DNA of 64,000 nucleotides from JAWPMT01 sp965227935. Its GTDB lineage: Bacteria > Bacteroidota > Bacteroidia > Cytophagales > Cyclobacteriaceae. Shown here one piece after another: positions 16,971 to 24,107 of the stretch (within the stretch, counting starts at the first letter, position 1; every line of letters starts with the position of its first letter). The DNA is taken from the NCBI GenBank assembly GCA_965227935.1, contig CBDDGS010000032.1, positions 1-64,000 on the forward strand, written 5' to 3'. A model generated the notes under the pieces. It ran no database searches. It was given only the letters and a program-made list of their open reading frames with translations, and was not told where the DNA came from. The translations under genes were made by a program, and so were the position numbers.

Positions 16971-17747
16971 CTATAAGTCTTTGATGTTTAAGTGATTTAA
17001 AAGACCCTCAAGAATTTCGGTATTCTCAAAATGAAAGGTGAGGCTCCCTTTTTCGCCAGGCAGCCAATCCACGGAAACAGGAATTCCCGTCTTCTCGCTG
17101 ACGATCCGCTCAACCCTCTCGATTTGTTTTTGCCATCCCGGGTCCAAGTTCTGACCAGATAAAAGGCGCTGGGCTAGAGACTCCACGGCCCGAACACTCC
17201 AGGAAGGATTGCAAACCCGTTGCACAACATGCCGCTGTATCTGCTTAGGAAGCCGAGCTAAAGCTTTGGCTTTACCGACAGGCAGCTTTCCAACCCGCAC
17301 GAGCTCCTGGACAGAAGGATCCAACGACAAGAGACGCAGCAAATGGGCAGCAGTTGAGCGATTCATTCCTATCTGCAATGAAGCCTTCGTGACAGAAAGC
17401 TTCTCTCGCTCCATCAGATCTACAAGCGATTCAGCTTGGCTGATCGGATCCGACCAAAGGTCATCATCAGCGAACCAGGAAAGGCACTCATCGTCAGAAA
17501 GATCAACCACATTAGCGGGGATTTGATCCAAACCAGCGGCACCAGCAGCCACCCACCATTCATAACCGTCCAGCAATTCCCATCTTTCCCCTATTGTTCT
17601 GACGGTAACAGGCGGAATAACGCCCACACCATGGCTAGAGATAAGGGAAATCTTTGTTTTAGAAGGAGTTTTAGACCTGGAACGCTTTGACAGGCACGGG
17701 TGTGGGCTGATCATATGGACAGTCACAGTGCTCAAATTACCCTCCAT
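16971..17747 (-). CDS. ParB/Spo0J-like DNA-binding protein with adjacent parS-like site
   Basis: A protein of 258 residues from the ATG at 17,747. It shows the ParB pattern: SSHGVGVIPPVTVRTIGERWELLDGYEWWVAA resembles the CTPase or nuclease-like N-domain in degenerate form, and SVTKASLQIGMNRSTAAHLLRLLSL is the central helix-turn-helix, followed by VGKLPVGKAKALARL. No ParA gene is adjacent. No Shine-Dalgarno precedes 17,747; instead a parS-like palindrome ends 2 bp upstream, so the start is uncertain and an upstream GTG (17,834) is possible. It probably acts as a regulator or accessory centromere protein. Confidence 0.7.
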   Translation of the reverse strand: MEGNLSTVTVHMISPHPCLSKRSRSKTPSKTKISLISSHGVGVIPPVTVRTIGERWELLDGYEWWVAAGAAGLDQIPANVVDLSDDECLSWFADDDLWSDPISQAESLVDLMEREKLSVTKASLQIGMNRSTAAHLLRLLSLDPSVQELVRVGKLPVGKAKALARLPKQIQRHVVQRVCNPSWSVRAVESLAQRLLSGQNLDPGWQKQIERVERIVSEKTGIPVSVDWLPGEKGSLTFHFENTEILEGLLNHLNIKDL

Positions 17748-17749
17748 TG

Positions 17750-17765
17750 TGTGCCACGTGGCACA
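17750..17765. promoter_or_regulatory. parS-like palindrome
   Basis: TGTGCCACGTGGCACA is a perfect 16-bp palindrome. It matches 12 of 16 positions of the canonical chromosomal ParB site TGTTTCACGTGAAACA, including the CACGTG core and the TGT/ACA ends. It lies immediately before the presumed start of a ParB-like gene, which suggests autoregulation or centromere function. Confidence 0.6.
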
Positions 17766-17900
17766 GCCATTTTGAAGCAAAATGAAAGCTGCTTCAAATT
17801 CTGGGAAGGATGTAAAAGAGAAAGGCAGCCACACAGAAAGGTAAGGGAGCGCGCAAAGAGAGAGCCCGCGAAGCGGGCAACATTGCGGATCAAAGAGAGA

Positions 17901-17928
17901 AGCCTAATTCGACATGTCGAATTAGGCT
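17901..17928. promoter_or_regulatory. TTCGACATGTCGAA palindrome, site 5 (28 bp)
   Basis: The longest copy: a perfect 28-bp palindrome, arms AGCCTAATTCGACA. It overlaps the stop codon of the gene 17,922-18,491 and lies about 150 bp upstream of the ParB-like gene, so it could be an operator, a transcription barrier, or both. Confidence 0.65.
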
Positions 17929-18491
17929 GCGATGATATCCGGAGAAAAGACTTTCACGCCACAAAAAACCCGCAATGGGATTTTTTTATATGCTTCGCCC
18001 TTGCCCGGGATGCATACCTGGTCAACTGAAGAAACGCTTACCGCAACAGGGGGGAATGTGAATTCACCATAGCATGGGGATACGTGCATAATTGCCCCCC
18101 CCTCCCCCTTCGCTGTCTCAGCTCTAAGCCTGGCAATGGTCACATGATCATCAGCTACCGCATCAGTAACTTGGTAGTACTCGATTAACTGAGAATCCCA
18201 ACCTTGGACCATTTTCAGCACATCCCCATTTCGTAACGAATGGCGCGAAGAAGAGCCAAGCAAGCATTCAGGAGAGAGGGAGGCGATATATTCAAGCCAG
18301 CCTGTGCGTGCTCGGTTTGCTTCGTAATGCGAAGCAAACCGTTTTTCCAGTTCCGGCACATCGAGCAATCCGGCAAACCCGATTAGCTCAAGGCCATCAG
18401 GTGAACAGAACAACTCCACACCACGCACCAGGTCCTGGGCAATCAGTGAGTGTCCCTCCGGGACATACATAGCTCGTTTCTTACTACGCAT
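17922..18491 (-). CDS. Hypothetical protein, 189 aa
   Basis: From the ATG at 18,491 the protein reads MRSKKRAMYVPEGHSL. This start overlaps the end of the upstream gene by 8 bp, suggesting translational coupling. The sequence is soluble and mixed alpha/beta, with no recognised motif. Its last codons and stop fall inside the 28-bp palindrome at 17,901-17,928. Unknown function. Confidence 0.6.
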   Translation of the reverse strand: MRSKKRAMYVPEGHSLIAQDLVRGVELFCSPDGLELIGFAGLLDVPELEKRFASHYEANRARTGWLEYIASLSPECLLGSSSRHSLRNGDVLKMVQGWDSQLIEYYQVTDAVADDHVTIARLRAETAKGEGGAIMHVSPCYGEFTFPPVAVSVSSVDQVCIPGKGEAYKKIPLRVFCGVKVFSPDIIAA

Positions 18492-18750
18492 TGCCAGCCA
18501 CCAAACGGGCAATGACTTCCTCGCCAATTTCACGGCTCAGTCGGTCGGGCGCCTTTCGAGGATCCAGCGCCGTTTCCCAAACATACTGCCATTCGTCATT
18601 AAGCGGCTCAGTACCGATCGTTACGGAACAATCAGAAGCCTTATAGAAGGCATAAAAGGGCTTTGACAGATCAGCGGCCTGCTCTTTAAGCCATTTACCG
18701 CAAGCAAGAGCACTGAAAAGGAAAATCTTTTCTTGGTATGAAAAGCACAT
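18484..18750 (-). CDS. Hypothetical protein, 88 aa, behind an SD-in-loop hairpin
   Basis: A short protein (MCFSYQEKIFLFSALACGKW) that starts directly after the hairpin GATTCGAGGAGTGAATC. It has no promoter module of its own: a terminator-type hairpin (18,772-18,789) lies only 20 bp upstream of its hairpin. Expression therefore depends on read-through from the gene at 18,788-19,267. No family recognised. Confidence 0.6.
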   Translation of the reverse strand: MCFSYQEKIFLFSALACGKWLKEQAADLSKPFYAFYKASDCSVTIGTEPLNDEWQYVWETALDPRKAPDRLSREIGEEVIARLVAGNA

Positions 18751-18767
18751 GATTCACTCCTCGAATC

Positions 18768-18789
18768 AAAAAAGCGGCCGCAGCCGCTT
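18768..18789 (-). terminator. Terminator hairpin overlapping a stop codon
   Basis: Minus-strand AAGCGGC and GCCGCTT form a 7-bp stem with a 4-nt loop, followed by TTTTTT. It overlaps the stop of the gene 18,788-19,267 and stands just before the SD hairpin of the next gene, so it probably works as an attenuator. Confidence 0.75.
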
Positions 18790-19267
18790 ACAGGTTTTCT
18801 TCAGAAATGTTGCTGAGGATGTCCGCCAGTTCTTTGCGAGACAGGAAACAAGATGCATCCCAGGTCACGCACAGGTCACGGCGTTTTGCATACCAGCTGA
18901 CCAGGTTCCCGGTAATACGCTCCGAAACGTGAAACACTTCAAAGCCTGCGATGTGCTCCCAACGGCAAGGAGGCAACACATTCAGAGACTCAAAAAATTT
19001 ATCTTCATCGATCCGAGAGGGAAGGGTGGTGCGCCCCTGTTCATAGTTGTTCTGCAGAGAGTCCAGCTGTTCTTCAGTGATCAGGACATAATCACCACCG
19101 CCTTTCTTCTCGTTATATTCGGCCAGATCAAGGTCAGGCCCGCCATTGTTGTACAGGTGGCCGCTGAAGTTCACGCGAACCACACCATTCTCATCAGTAT
19201 AGGCAGTGCTCTCTGTGCATCCGTCGAAGGGCTTGCTTTGGTCCAGAACGAACATTACTTCAGACAT
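18788..19267 (-). CDS. Hypothetical protein, 159 aa
   Basis: Starts at the ATG after module L2. The acidic, soluble protein contains LNVLPPCRWEHIAGFEVFH and ERITGNLVSWYAKR, a pattern faintly like DUF1419-type plasmid proteins; this resemblance is weak. It is followed at once by a terminator hairpin. Function unknown. Confidence 0.65.
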   Translation of the reverse strand: MSEVMFVLDQSKPFDGCTESTAYTDENGVVRVNFSGHLYNNGGPDLDLAEYNEKKGGGDYVLITEEQLDSLQNNYEQGRTTLPSRIDEDKFFESLNVLPPCRWEHIAGFEVFHVSERITGNLVSWYAKRRDLCVTWDASCFLSRKELADILSNISEENL

Positions 19268-19395
19268 GATTCACTCCTCGAATCGTTGTTGACTCTGGCG
19301 GGGCTCATCCCTCACCAGCCATTACATTGTAAGGCCAAACTAAGGCTAAAGGCAAGCATTTTTTCCACTTTTGCCCTAGATATTTTCGGCATAAC
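19268..19395 (-). promoter_or_regulatory. Leader-promoter module L2
   Basis: Full-length copy of the module: TTGCCT, 18 bp, TACAAT, the leader and the SD-in-loop hairpin, ending at the ATG 19,267. The copy includes the distal CGAAAATATCTAGGGC tract and stops at the end of the gene 19,399-19,608. Confidence 0.75.
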
Positions 19396-19398
19396 CCC

Positions 19399-19608
19399 CT
19401 AATTAATATAACCTTTCTCTTTACCTACCCCCAATTTTTCCCAATAGATTACACCTCTCGCCTCATGCCCGTGATGCCGGCATCTGTCACAAAAACCACT
19501 GCGGTGGCCTGACTCAGTTTCACCTATCCATTCGGCAGGCTTTTCACACTCATAGTTAAACGTGCCAGGTTCACTGTTGTGACAAAGCCCGTCATCTGCA
19601 TAACCCAT
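19399..19608 (-). CDS. Small Cys/His-rich protein, 69 aa
   Basis: The protein has CHNSEPGTFNYECEKPAEWIG and CDRCRHHGHEA, a spacing that suggests a small zinc-binding fold, as in many plasmid and phage zinc-ribbon proteins. Its ATG follows the stop of the upstream gene by one base, so it is the second or third gene of a short operon beginning at 20,342. Confidence 0.6.
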   Translation of the reverse strand: MGYADDGLCHNSEPGTFNYECEKPAEWIGETESGHRSGFCDRCRHHGHEARGVIYWEKLGVGKEKGYIN

Positions 19609-19609
19609 G

Positions 19610-19987
19610 CTATGCGCCCTCCCGCTGGGTCCAGGTCCCGTCCTCCAGTGCAGTCAACGCCCGGTCTTCGTGATCCCAATACTCAACAGATTCACGCGAA
19701 AGAGGCAGGCCCTCATCTGTAGTCGTGCCGATGTAGAACCCTGCAGCACTTCGCAAGATCTCCACCGGCCGGCGAGTGCCGCAAAGAGTAAAGGCAATAA
19801 CCCCATATTTATCCATAAGACACTGAATCCTATTTTCTTGCTCAAGACGCACGGCTAATGCCTCATACTCTTTCAGATGAACGCAATCCAATGCAGTGAA
19901 TACCATGCTGGCGCTATGGGTAGCCTTCTCAGCTAGGCTATCCCAAGCGCTCTTTTGTTCTTGCGTCATCAATTGATAACCAGTCAT
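19610..19987 (-). CDS. Hypothetical protein, 125 aa
   Basis: A soluble, mostly helical N-terminal half (TQEQKSAWDSLAEKATHSAS) and a beta-rich C-terminal half. It lies 10 bp after the gene 19,998-20,342 and one base before the Cys/His-rich gene. No recognised family. Confidence 0.6.
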   Translation of the reverse strand: MTGYQLMTQEQKSAWDSLAEKATHSASMVFTALDCVHLKEYEALAVRLEQENRIQCLMDKYGVIAFTLCGTRRPVEILRSAAGFYIGTTTDEGLPLSRESVEYWDHEDRALTALEDGTWTQREGA

Positions 19988-19997
19988 ACGCTAAGCC

Positions 19998-20342
19998 TCA
20001 AGCAGCCAGTTTAGAAATTCTGGCCATAACCAGCGAATCAAGCGTTTTTCTCGCATTGGCAACGCTCTCCCGAACCAACAACCGAAACCCTGGGTGTTCC
20101 AGAAAATCACTACAGTCATTCAAGATGACATCACCGAAGAACGCGGAACCGATCACAGAACCAGAGGCTTTATGGGTAACTTTTACCTGAGCATCAAAAG
20201 CCACAAGGGAGAAATCATCAATCATGTCACCAACTTCCCCAGAATCATCAAAATCCAAGCACAGTGAAGAACAGGGGAGGGCGATGCACTCGAAAGAAAA
20301 GGCTGAGGTTTGGAAATTCCAGATCGTCGCGATGGCGGCCAT
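19998..20342 (-). CDS. Hypothetical protein, 114 aa
   Basis: First gene of a three-gene unit driven by module L3. The protein begins MAAIATIWNFQTSAFSFEC and appears to alternate beta strands and helices, with DDSGEVGDMIDDFSLVAFD in the middle. Function not recognised. Before the transposon inserted, this gene would have followed parB across one copy of the mosaic repeat. Confidence 0.6.
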   Translation of the reverse strand: MAAIATIWNFQTSAFSFECIALPCSSLCLDFDDSGEVGDMIDDFSLVAFDAQVKVTHKASGSVIGSAFFGDVILNDCSDFLEHPGFRLLVRESVANARKTLDSLVMARISKLAA

Positions 20343-20468
20343 GATTCACTCCTCGAATCGTTGTTGACTCTGGCGGGGCTCATCCCTCACCAGCCATTAC
20401 ATTGTAAGGCCAAACTAAGGCTAAAGGCAAGCATTTTTTCCACTTTTGCTCTAGATATTTTCGGCATA
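20343..20468 (-). promoter_or_regulatory. Leader-promoter module L3
   Basis: Full-length copy with promoter, leader and SD-in-loop hairpin before the ATG 20,342. It differs from L1 by single bases and continues without a break into block B of the mosaic repeat. Confidence 0.75.
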
Positions 20469-20901
20469 ACTATCTGATAACCATAGTGTTTTAATCTAAA
20501 TAGGGGCGCTATAACGGTGATCAATGCGAGGGCGTTTTTCCCCGTAAGCCTCGACCACGGCTGTCTATCAGGGCACGGCCACCCAACCACCGGCAGATGT
20601 GGCACGACTGCTCGGGCGCGGAACACCGAACGCGAAGCCACAGCCAACCCCGGCCTCGTGCCTGACCAACCGGTTTTCAGGCCTGTCCGGTTATTCAGGG
20701 CCTTTGGCCAGCGTAGCTGGCGGCAGTGTTTTGGAGAGTCTGCGCAGCAGTCTCGATGCCTTTGCCTGGCTGCAGTCGGTCTCGAAGAGTCCGGCTGCAG
20801 GAGTTCCTGCAGGGGCACCTGCAGGACCAGGTGGAACCGATCGCACCGGTGCCGGCGACGCCGGCGCCGGTCGCCCTGGGAGAGCGGGAACACCATATCT
20901 T
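20469..20901. repeat. Mosaic inter-operon repeat R2, left part
   Basis: Block B (20,469-20,796) joined directly to block E (from 20,797) at a shared CTGCAG. In R4 these blocks are separated by block D, so this copy looks like a CTGCAG-to-CTGCAG deletion. The repeat is cut at 20,901 by the transposon and resumes at 36,005. Confidence 0.8.
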
Positions 20902-20945
20902 GAGGGTCGGCCGGCATTCTGGAAAAATTCGCCAAAGTTAAGTTA
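20902..20945 (+). repeat. Left terminal inverted repeat of the transposon
   Basis: Starts GAGGGTCGGCCGGCATTCTG and continues through GAAAAATTCGCCAAA. It pairs with the right end 35,956-35,999. The conserved inner part is the TnpA binding site. Confidence 0.9.
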
Positions 20946-21021
20946 ACTCTTTGTTTTTAATATAAATACTCGTTTACAGCCTGAGAGCAGCAGCTCATCC
21001 ATGTTTTGCCGCACTTTTTTC

Positions 21022-22023
21022 TTACCGTGCCTCTGGCGCAGCCTTTTTCTCCTTGAGCAAATGATTCATCATGTCAGTCTTGATTGAAATTTCTGCTTCC
21101 AGCTTGCCAATCGATACCGACGCCTCGGCCTTCCAGGCTTGCAGCTCTTCATTCAGTTTCTTGAGTTGATTGAGCTCATCCGCCTGGACTTTCAGTTCTG
21201 AAAGTTTGGTGTTAAGCGTGTTAGCTTCTTCTGTTTTTGAATCCAGACTCGCTGTAAGTTTGCGATGCTCGGCTTCCAGCTTTGCAGCTGTTTTCTGTAT
21301 GGAGCCAAGCTCGGCCGCGAGTCGCCCGTTGTCCTTGTTGAGCTGTGTGATATCGGATTGCTTAACTGAAAGAGTTTGATTTAGGGCACGAATTTCTGAT
21401 TGAAGCTGCTGGCTGTGTTGCTCATGCTTTCGTTGATCCTGGTCACGCTGTTCTTTTACCGACTGGCGATAGTGCTCCATTGCTTCCCGACTATGACGAT
21501 GCTTTTCTTCCAGTGACTCGATCTGGGTTTGTTTTTCAGCTAACAACTCCCGAAGTTTTTCTTCGGTTTGAGCGGCTTTGGCTTCTTTTGCCTTTAGTGC
21601 TGCCTCGGAGACTTTACTCTCCTTAAGGTCGACGAGTGCGCTTTGTAATTCGTGCTCTTTATCTGAGAATGTTTTATTGATAGTGGCAAGCGAGTGCTCG
21701 AGTTCTTGAATTCGGCCTGTAAGCGACTCCACTTGGTGCTGATGTTTGGACTGACTTTCATCAATTGCGGCTTGTGCTTCCTGTTTCAGTGCTGAGGCCA
21801 AACGACCAATGAGCTCCTTAATCGGCTGGCTGAGCAATGCTTCGTCATCCAGCCGGGCCGAAGCCTCTTCCTCTATCTCTCGTAGGTATCGATGGATGGT
21901 GGACTTGGAGCCAGTATTGCCAAGCTCCACGCGAATGGCGTCAATGGACGGGTTTTCGCCTCGACTGACCAGGGTTTCACGCGCTTTGGATACCAGTGCT
22001 TTGTTGACGCCGCCTCTTGCCAT
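21022..22023 (-). CDS. KfrA/TnpT-like coiled-coil DNA-binding protein
   Basis: A 333-residue protein. Residues 1-55 (VNKALVSKARETLVSRGENPS, then SKSTIHRYLREIEEE) form the KfrA-type N-terminal helix-turn-helix. Residues from about 75 to the end are an almost unbroken coiled coil rich in Glu, Lys, Gln and Leu. In the Tn4651 group a similar protein, TnpT, assists the tyrosine recombinase TnpS in cointegrate resolution; here the two genes are at opposite ends of the element. It may equally be an autorepressor: three CGTACT/AGTACG motifs lie in its promoter region. Confidence 0.7.
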   Translation of the reverse strand: MARGGVNKALVSKARETLVSRGENPSIDAIRVELGNTGSKSTIHRYLREIEEEASARLDDEALLSQPIKELIGRLASALKQEAQAAIDESQSKHQHQVESLTGRIQELEHSLATINKTFSDKEHELQSALVDLKESKVSEAALKAKEAKAAQTEEKLRELLAEKQTQIESLEEKHRHSREAMEHYRQSVKEQRDQDQRKHEQHSQQLQSEIRALNQTLSVKQSDITQLNKDNGRLAAELGSIQKTAAKLEAEHRKLTASLDSKTEEANTLNTKLSELKVQADELNQLKKLNEELQAWKAEASVSIGKLEAEISIKTDMMNHLLKEKKAAPEAR

Positions 22024-22190
22024 GTTCCACCTCTTGATATATTTCGTACTGTATTACATACCATGTATATACGTACTATTTTATACCAATATGTTGCGGC
22101 TGAATAGCTTATATATAACATTAAATAATCAAGAGTTATTGAATGTTATAGTCAAGTTTGCCGGATTTTGGGCAGTTTTTAGTACGTTAT
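22024..22190. promoter_or_regulatory. AGTACG-motif region upstream of the KfrA/TnpT-like gene
   Basis: AT-rich intergenic DNA with CGTACT at 22,045-22,050 and 22,072-22,077 and AGTACG at 22,181-22,186, plus a CATGTATATACG stretch. This is a likely binding region for the coiled-coil protein and a possible resolution site. 22,191-22,344 holds no recognised element. Confidence 0.4.
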
Positions 22191-22344
22191 CAGTCTATTG
22201 ACATGCTTTGCCTGTAAATCCAGCGAATCTGAATACTCCGAGGATAAGTGAGAGCATATAAACTAAAAGTAAAAGAGCCTCGGGTAAATCCAATTTTCTT
22301 AAATCTACTTTCGATTGTTCCATTGAGCTGTTAAAATAGCGGAG

Positions 22345-22510
22345 TCATTGGGGAGTAGCCTCTCTTCATCTCGAAGAGGCTTGCGTCAACATACTTGACC
22401 AACCGGTCATGGCGTAAGCGGTTCCCATGCTTGGCAAGACCTTTGACCACAACGCCTCCGTTAATGGCCGGGGATGTGTTGTGGTCAATCGTCTGAAAGC
22501 CGGCCTGGGA
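22345..22510 (+). ncRNA. yybP-ykoY manganese riboswitch
   Basis: The leader contains the conserved motif GGGGAGTAGC (22,350-22,359), a hairpin CCTCT..GAAGAGG, then GCGTCAACATACT (22,383-22,395), the paired loop signature of this riboswitch class, followed by GGCAAGACC. It lies directly upstream of a GDT1/UPF0016 gene, the commonest partner together with mntP. Binding of Mn2+ should switch on the exporter. The 3' boundary is approximate. Confidence 0.85.
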
Positions 22511-22516
22511 ATATTT

Positions 22517-23095
22517 ATGGAATCTCTTTTTGTCTCTACTGGGGTCGTTGCCCTTGCTGAAATAGGCGACAAGACCCAGCTCTTAGCTTTCATCCTCGCT
22601 GCCCGCTTCAAGAAACCGGTACCGATCATCTTCGGTATTTTGGCTGCAACTATTGTCAATCACGGCCTTGCAGGCGCCCTTGGCGCTTGGATAACCACAG
22701 TCGTCAGCCCGGAGATTCTGCGCTGGATTTTGGGCCTCTCCTTTGTTGGAATGGCTATTTGGACGATGATACCCGACAAGATTGAAGAAGAAGAGACTCA
22801 GGTCGCCACAAAATTTGGTGTCTTCGGCGCAACCCTGGTCACCTTCTTTCTTGCAGAAATGGGTGACAAGACTCAGATTGCCACGGTAGCGATGGCGGCG
22901 CACTATGCCGCTCCGCTGATGGTAGTCATTGGCACAACGCTCGGCATGTTGATTGCGGACGTCCCTGCCGTGTTCGTTGGCAACAAACTTGCTGATAAGA
23001 TCCCGATGAAGCTGGTGCATTCGATTGCCGCTGCGGTTTTCGCGTTTCTCGGTATCGCCACGCTGCTCGGGGTCGGCTCGAGGCTCGGTTTCTAG
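22517..23095 (+). CDS. GDT1/TMEM165 (UPF0016) family cation exporter, probably Mn2+
   Basis: A 192-residue membrane protein from the ATG at 22,517. It has two homologous halves with the family motif: AEIGDKTQLLAF near residue 15 and AEMGDKTQIATV near residue 120. About six transmembrane helices are visible. Family members move Mn2+ or Ca2+ across membranes. An upstream in-frame start (22,427) is rejected because it falls in the riboswitch. The riboswitch and the neighbouring metal genes support manganese efflux. Confidence 0.88.
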   Translation: MESLFVSTGVVALAEIGDKTQLLAFILAARFKKPVPIIFGILAATIVNHGLAGALGAWITTVVSPEILRWILGLSFVGMAIWTMIPDKIEEEETQVATKFGVFGATLVTFFLAEMGDKTQIATVAMAAHYAAPLMVVIGTTLGMLIADVPAVFVGNKLADKIPMKLVHSIAAAVFAFLGIATLLGVGSRLGF

Positions 23096-23161
23096 AGGCT
23101 CACTTGTCAACGCATCAAAAGGGATGCGTTGACAAGGCTTTATGGCTGGAGTCCACAGAGG

Positions 23162-24037
23162 TTACTCATCTCTACAAGGCTCATTGTCCAGTTCAAATTC
23201 AACGGTAGTGTGGCTAAATTCAAACTCAGCCAGTACTGCGGACAAGCGGTGCTTTAAATCCCGCTGATCCTCCATTGATAAATCTGCTTCTAGTTCGATA
23301 TGAACCGTTAATACATGACTTTCGCCATCCAGCGACCACAAGTGCAAATGGTGAAACCGCTTAAACTCGGGGATATTTTTAAGTTTCTGTTCGATTTTTT
23401 CTGCAATATTCTGATCAGGCACGCCTTGTAAAAACAGCTTTAATGTAGAGCCCACGTTTCGAACGACATTTACCAAAATAAACAAGGTAAAGCAGATCGC
23501 TAAAATAGGATCGAGTATTGGCCACTCCACAAACGTCAACACGACAGACACGATAAATACGGCAACCCATCCGAGGACGTCTTCTAACAAATGCCAGTTG
23601 AGTACTTTTTCATTCAGTGTTTTTCCTTTGCTAAGTTTAAATGCGGCGAATCCATTAACGGCGATGCCAAAAATGGAAAGTGCCAACATACCTTCTGTCA
23701 TCGGCATTTCCGGATTAAAGAGTCGAGGAATGGATTGAAACAACACCCAGCTTGAGCCAGCTATCAGGACAATCCCGTTGATGAGTGAGCCCAACAACGA
23801 TAAACGTTTGTAGCCGTAAGAAAATGAGCTCGAAGCGGGCTTTTTCCCCAGCTTCGCCAGCACCCAGGCCAGACCAATTGAAAGGCTGTCTCCGAGGTCG
23901 TGAACGGCATCGGCCATAATCGCAGTACTGTTGGTAAGCGCACCACCAATAAATTCGATTATTGTGAATCCGACGTTGAGAAAAAAAGCCCAGCCGATTC
24001 GCGCACTACCGTTGTCGTCATGTGAATGGGAATGCAT
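23162..24037 (-). CDS. CDF-family metal cation transporter (CzcD-like)
   Basis: A 291-residue inner-membrane protein with a short His-rich N-terminus (MHSHSHDD). Transmembrane segments carry the metal-site residues: NSTAIMADAVHDLGDS (HxxxD type, helix 2) and NWHLLEDVLGW (helix 5). The cytoplasmic C-terminal domain contains HHLHLWSLDGESHVLTVHI. CDF proteins exchange Zn2+, Cd2+ or Co2+ for protons. It lies after czcA by 70 bp on the same strand and probably supplies cytosolic metal to the periplasm for the CzcCBA pump. Confidence 0.9.
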   Translation of the reverse strand: MHSHSHDDNGSARIGWAFFLNVGFTIIEFIGGALTNSTAIMADAVHDLGDSLSIGLAWVLAKLGKKPASSSFSYGYKRLSLLGSLINGIVLIAGSSWVLFQSIPRLFNPEMPMTEGMLALSIFGIAVNGFAAFKLSKGKTLNEKVLNWHLLEDVLGWVAVFIVSVVLTFVEWPILDPILAICFTLFILVNVVRNVGSTLKLFLQGVPDQNIAEKIEQKLKNIPEFKRFHHLHLWSLDGESHVLTVHIELEADLSMEDQRDLKHRLSAVLAEFEFSHTTVEFELDNEPCRDE

Positions 24038-24107
24038 TGCTCCTCCAGTTTTGTGCTAAGGAAATCAAGAGCAAGACTCAGCCCCGGCTTTCGCCGAGGC
24101 TTGTCAA

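Noticed and set aside
22427..22516. Upstream start for the GDT1-family gene
   Set aside because: The added residues would be encoded by the riboswitch and lack homology; ATG 22,517 gives the normal family N-terminus.
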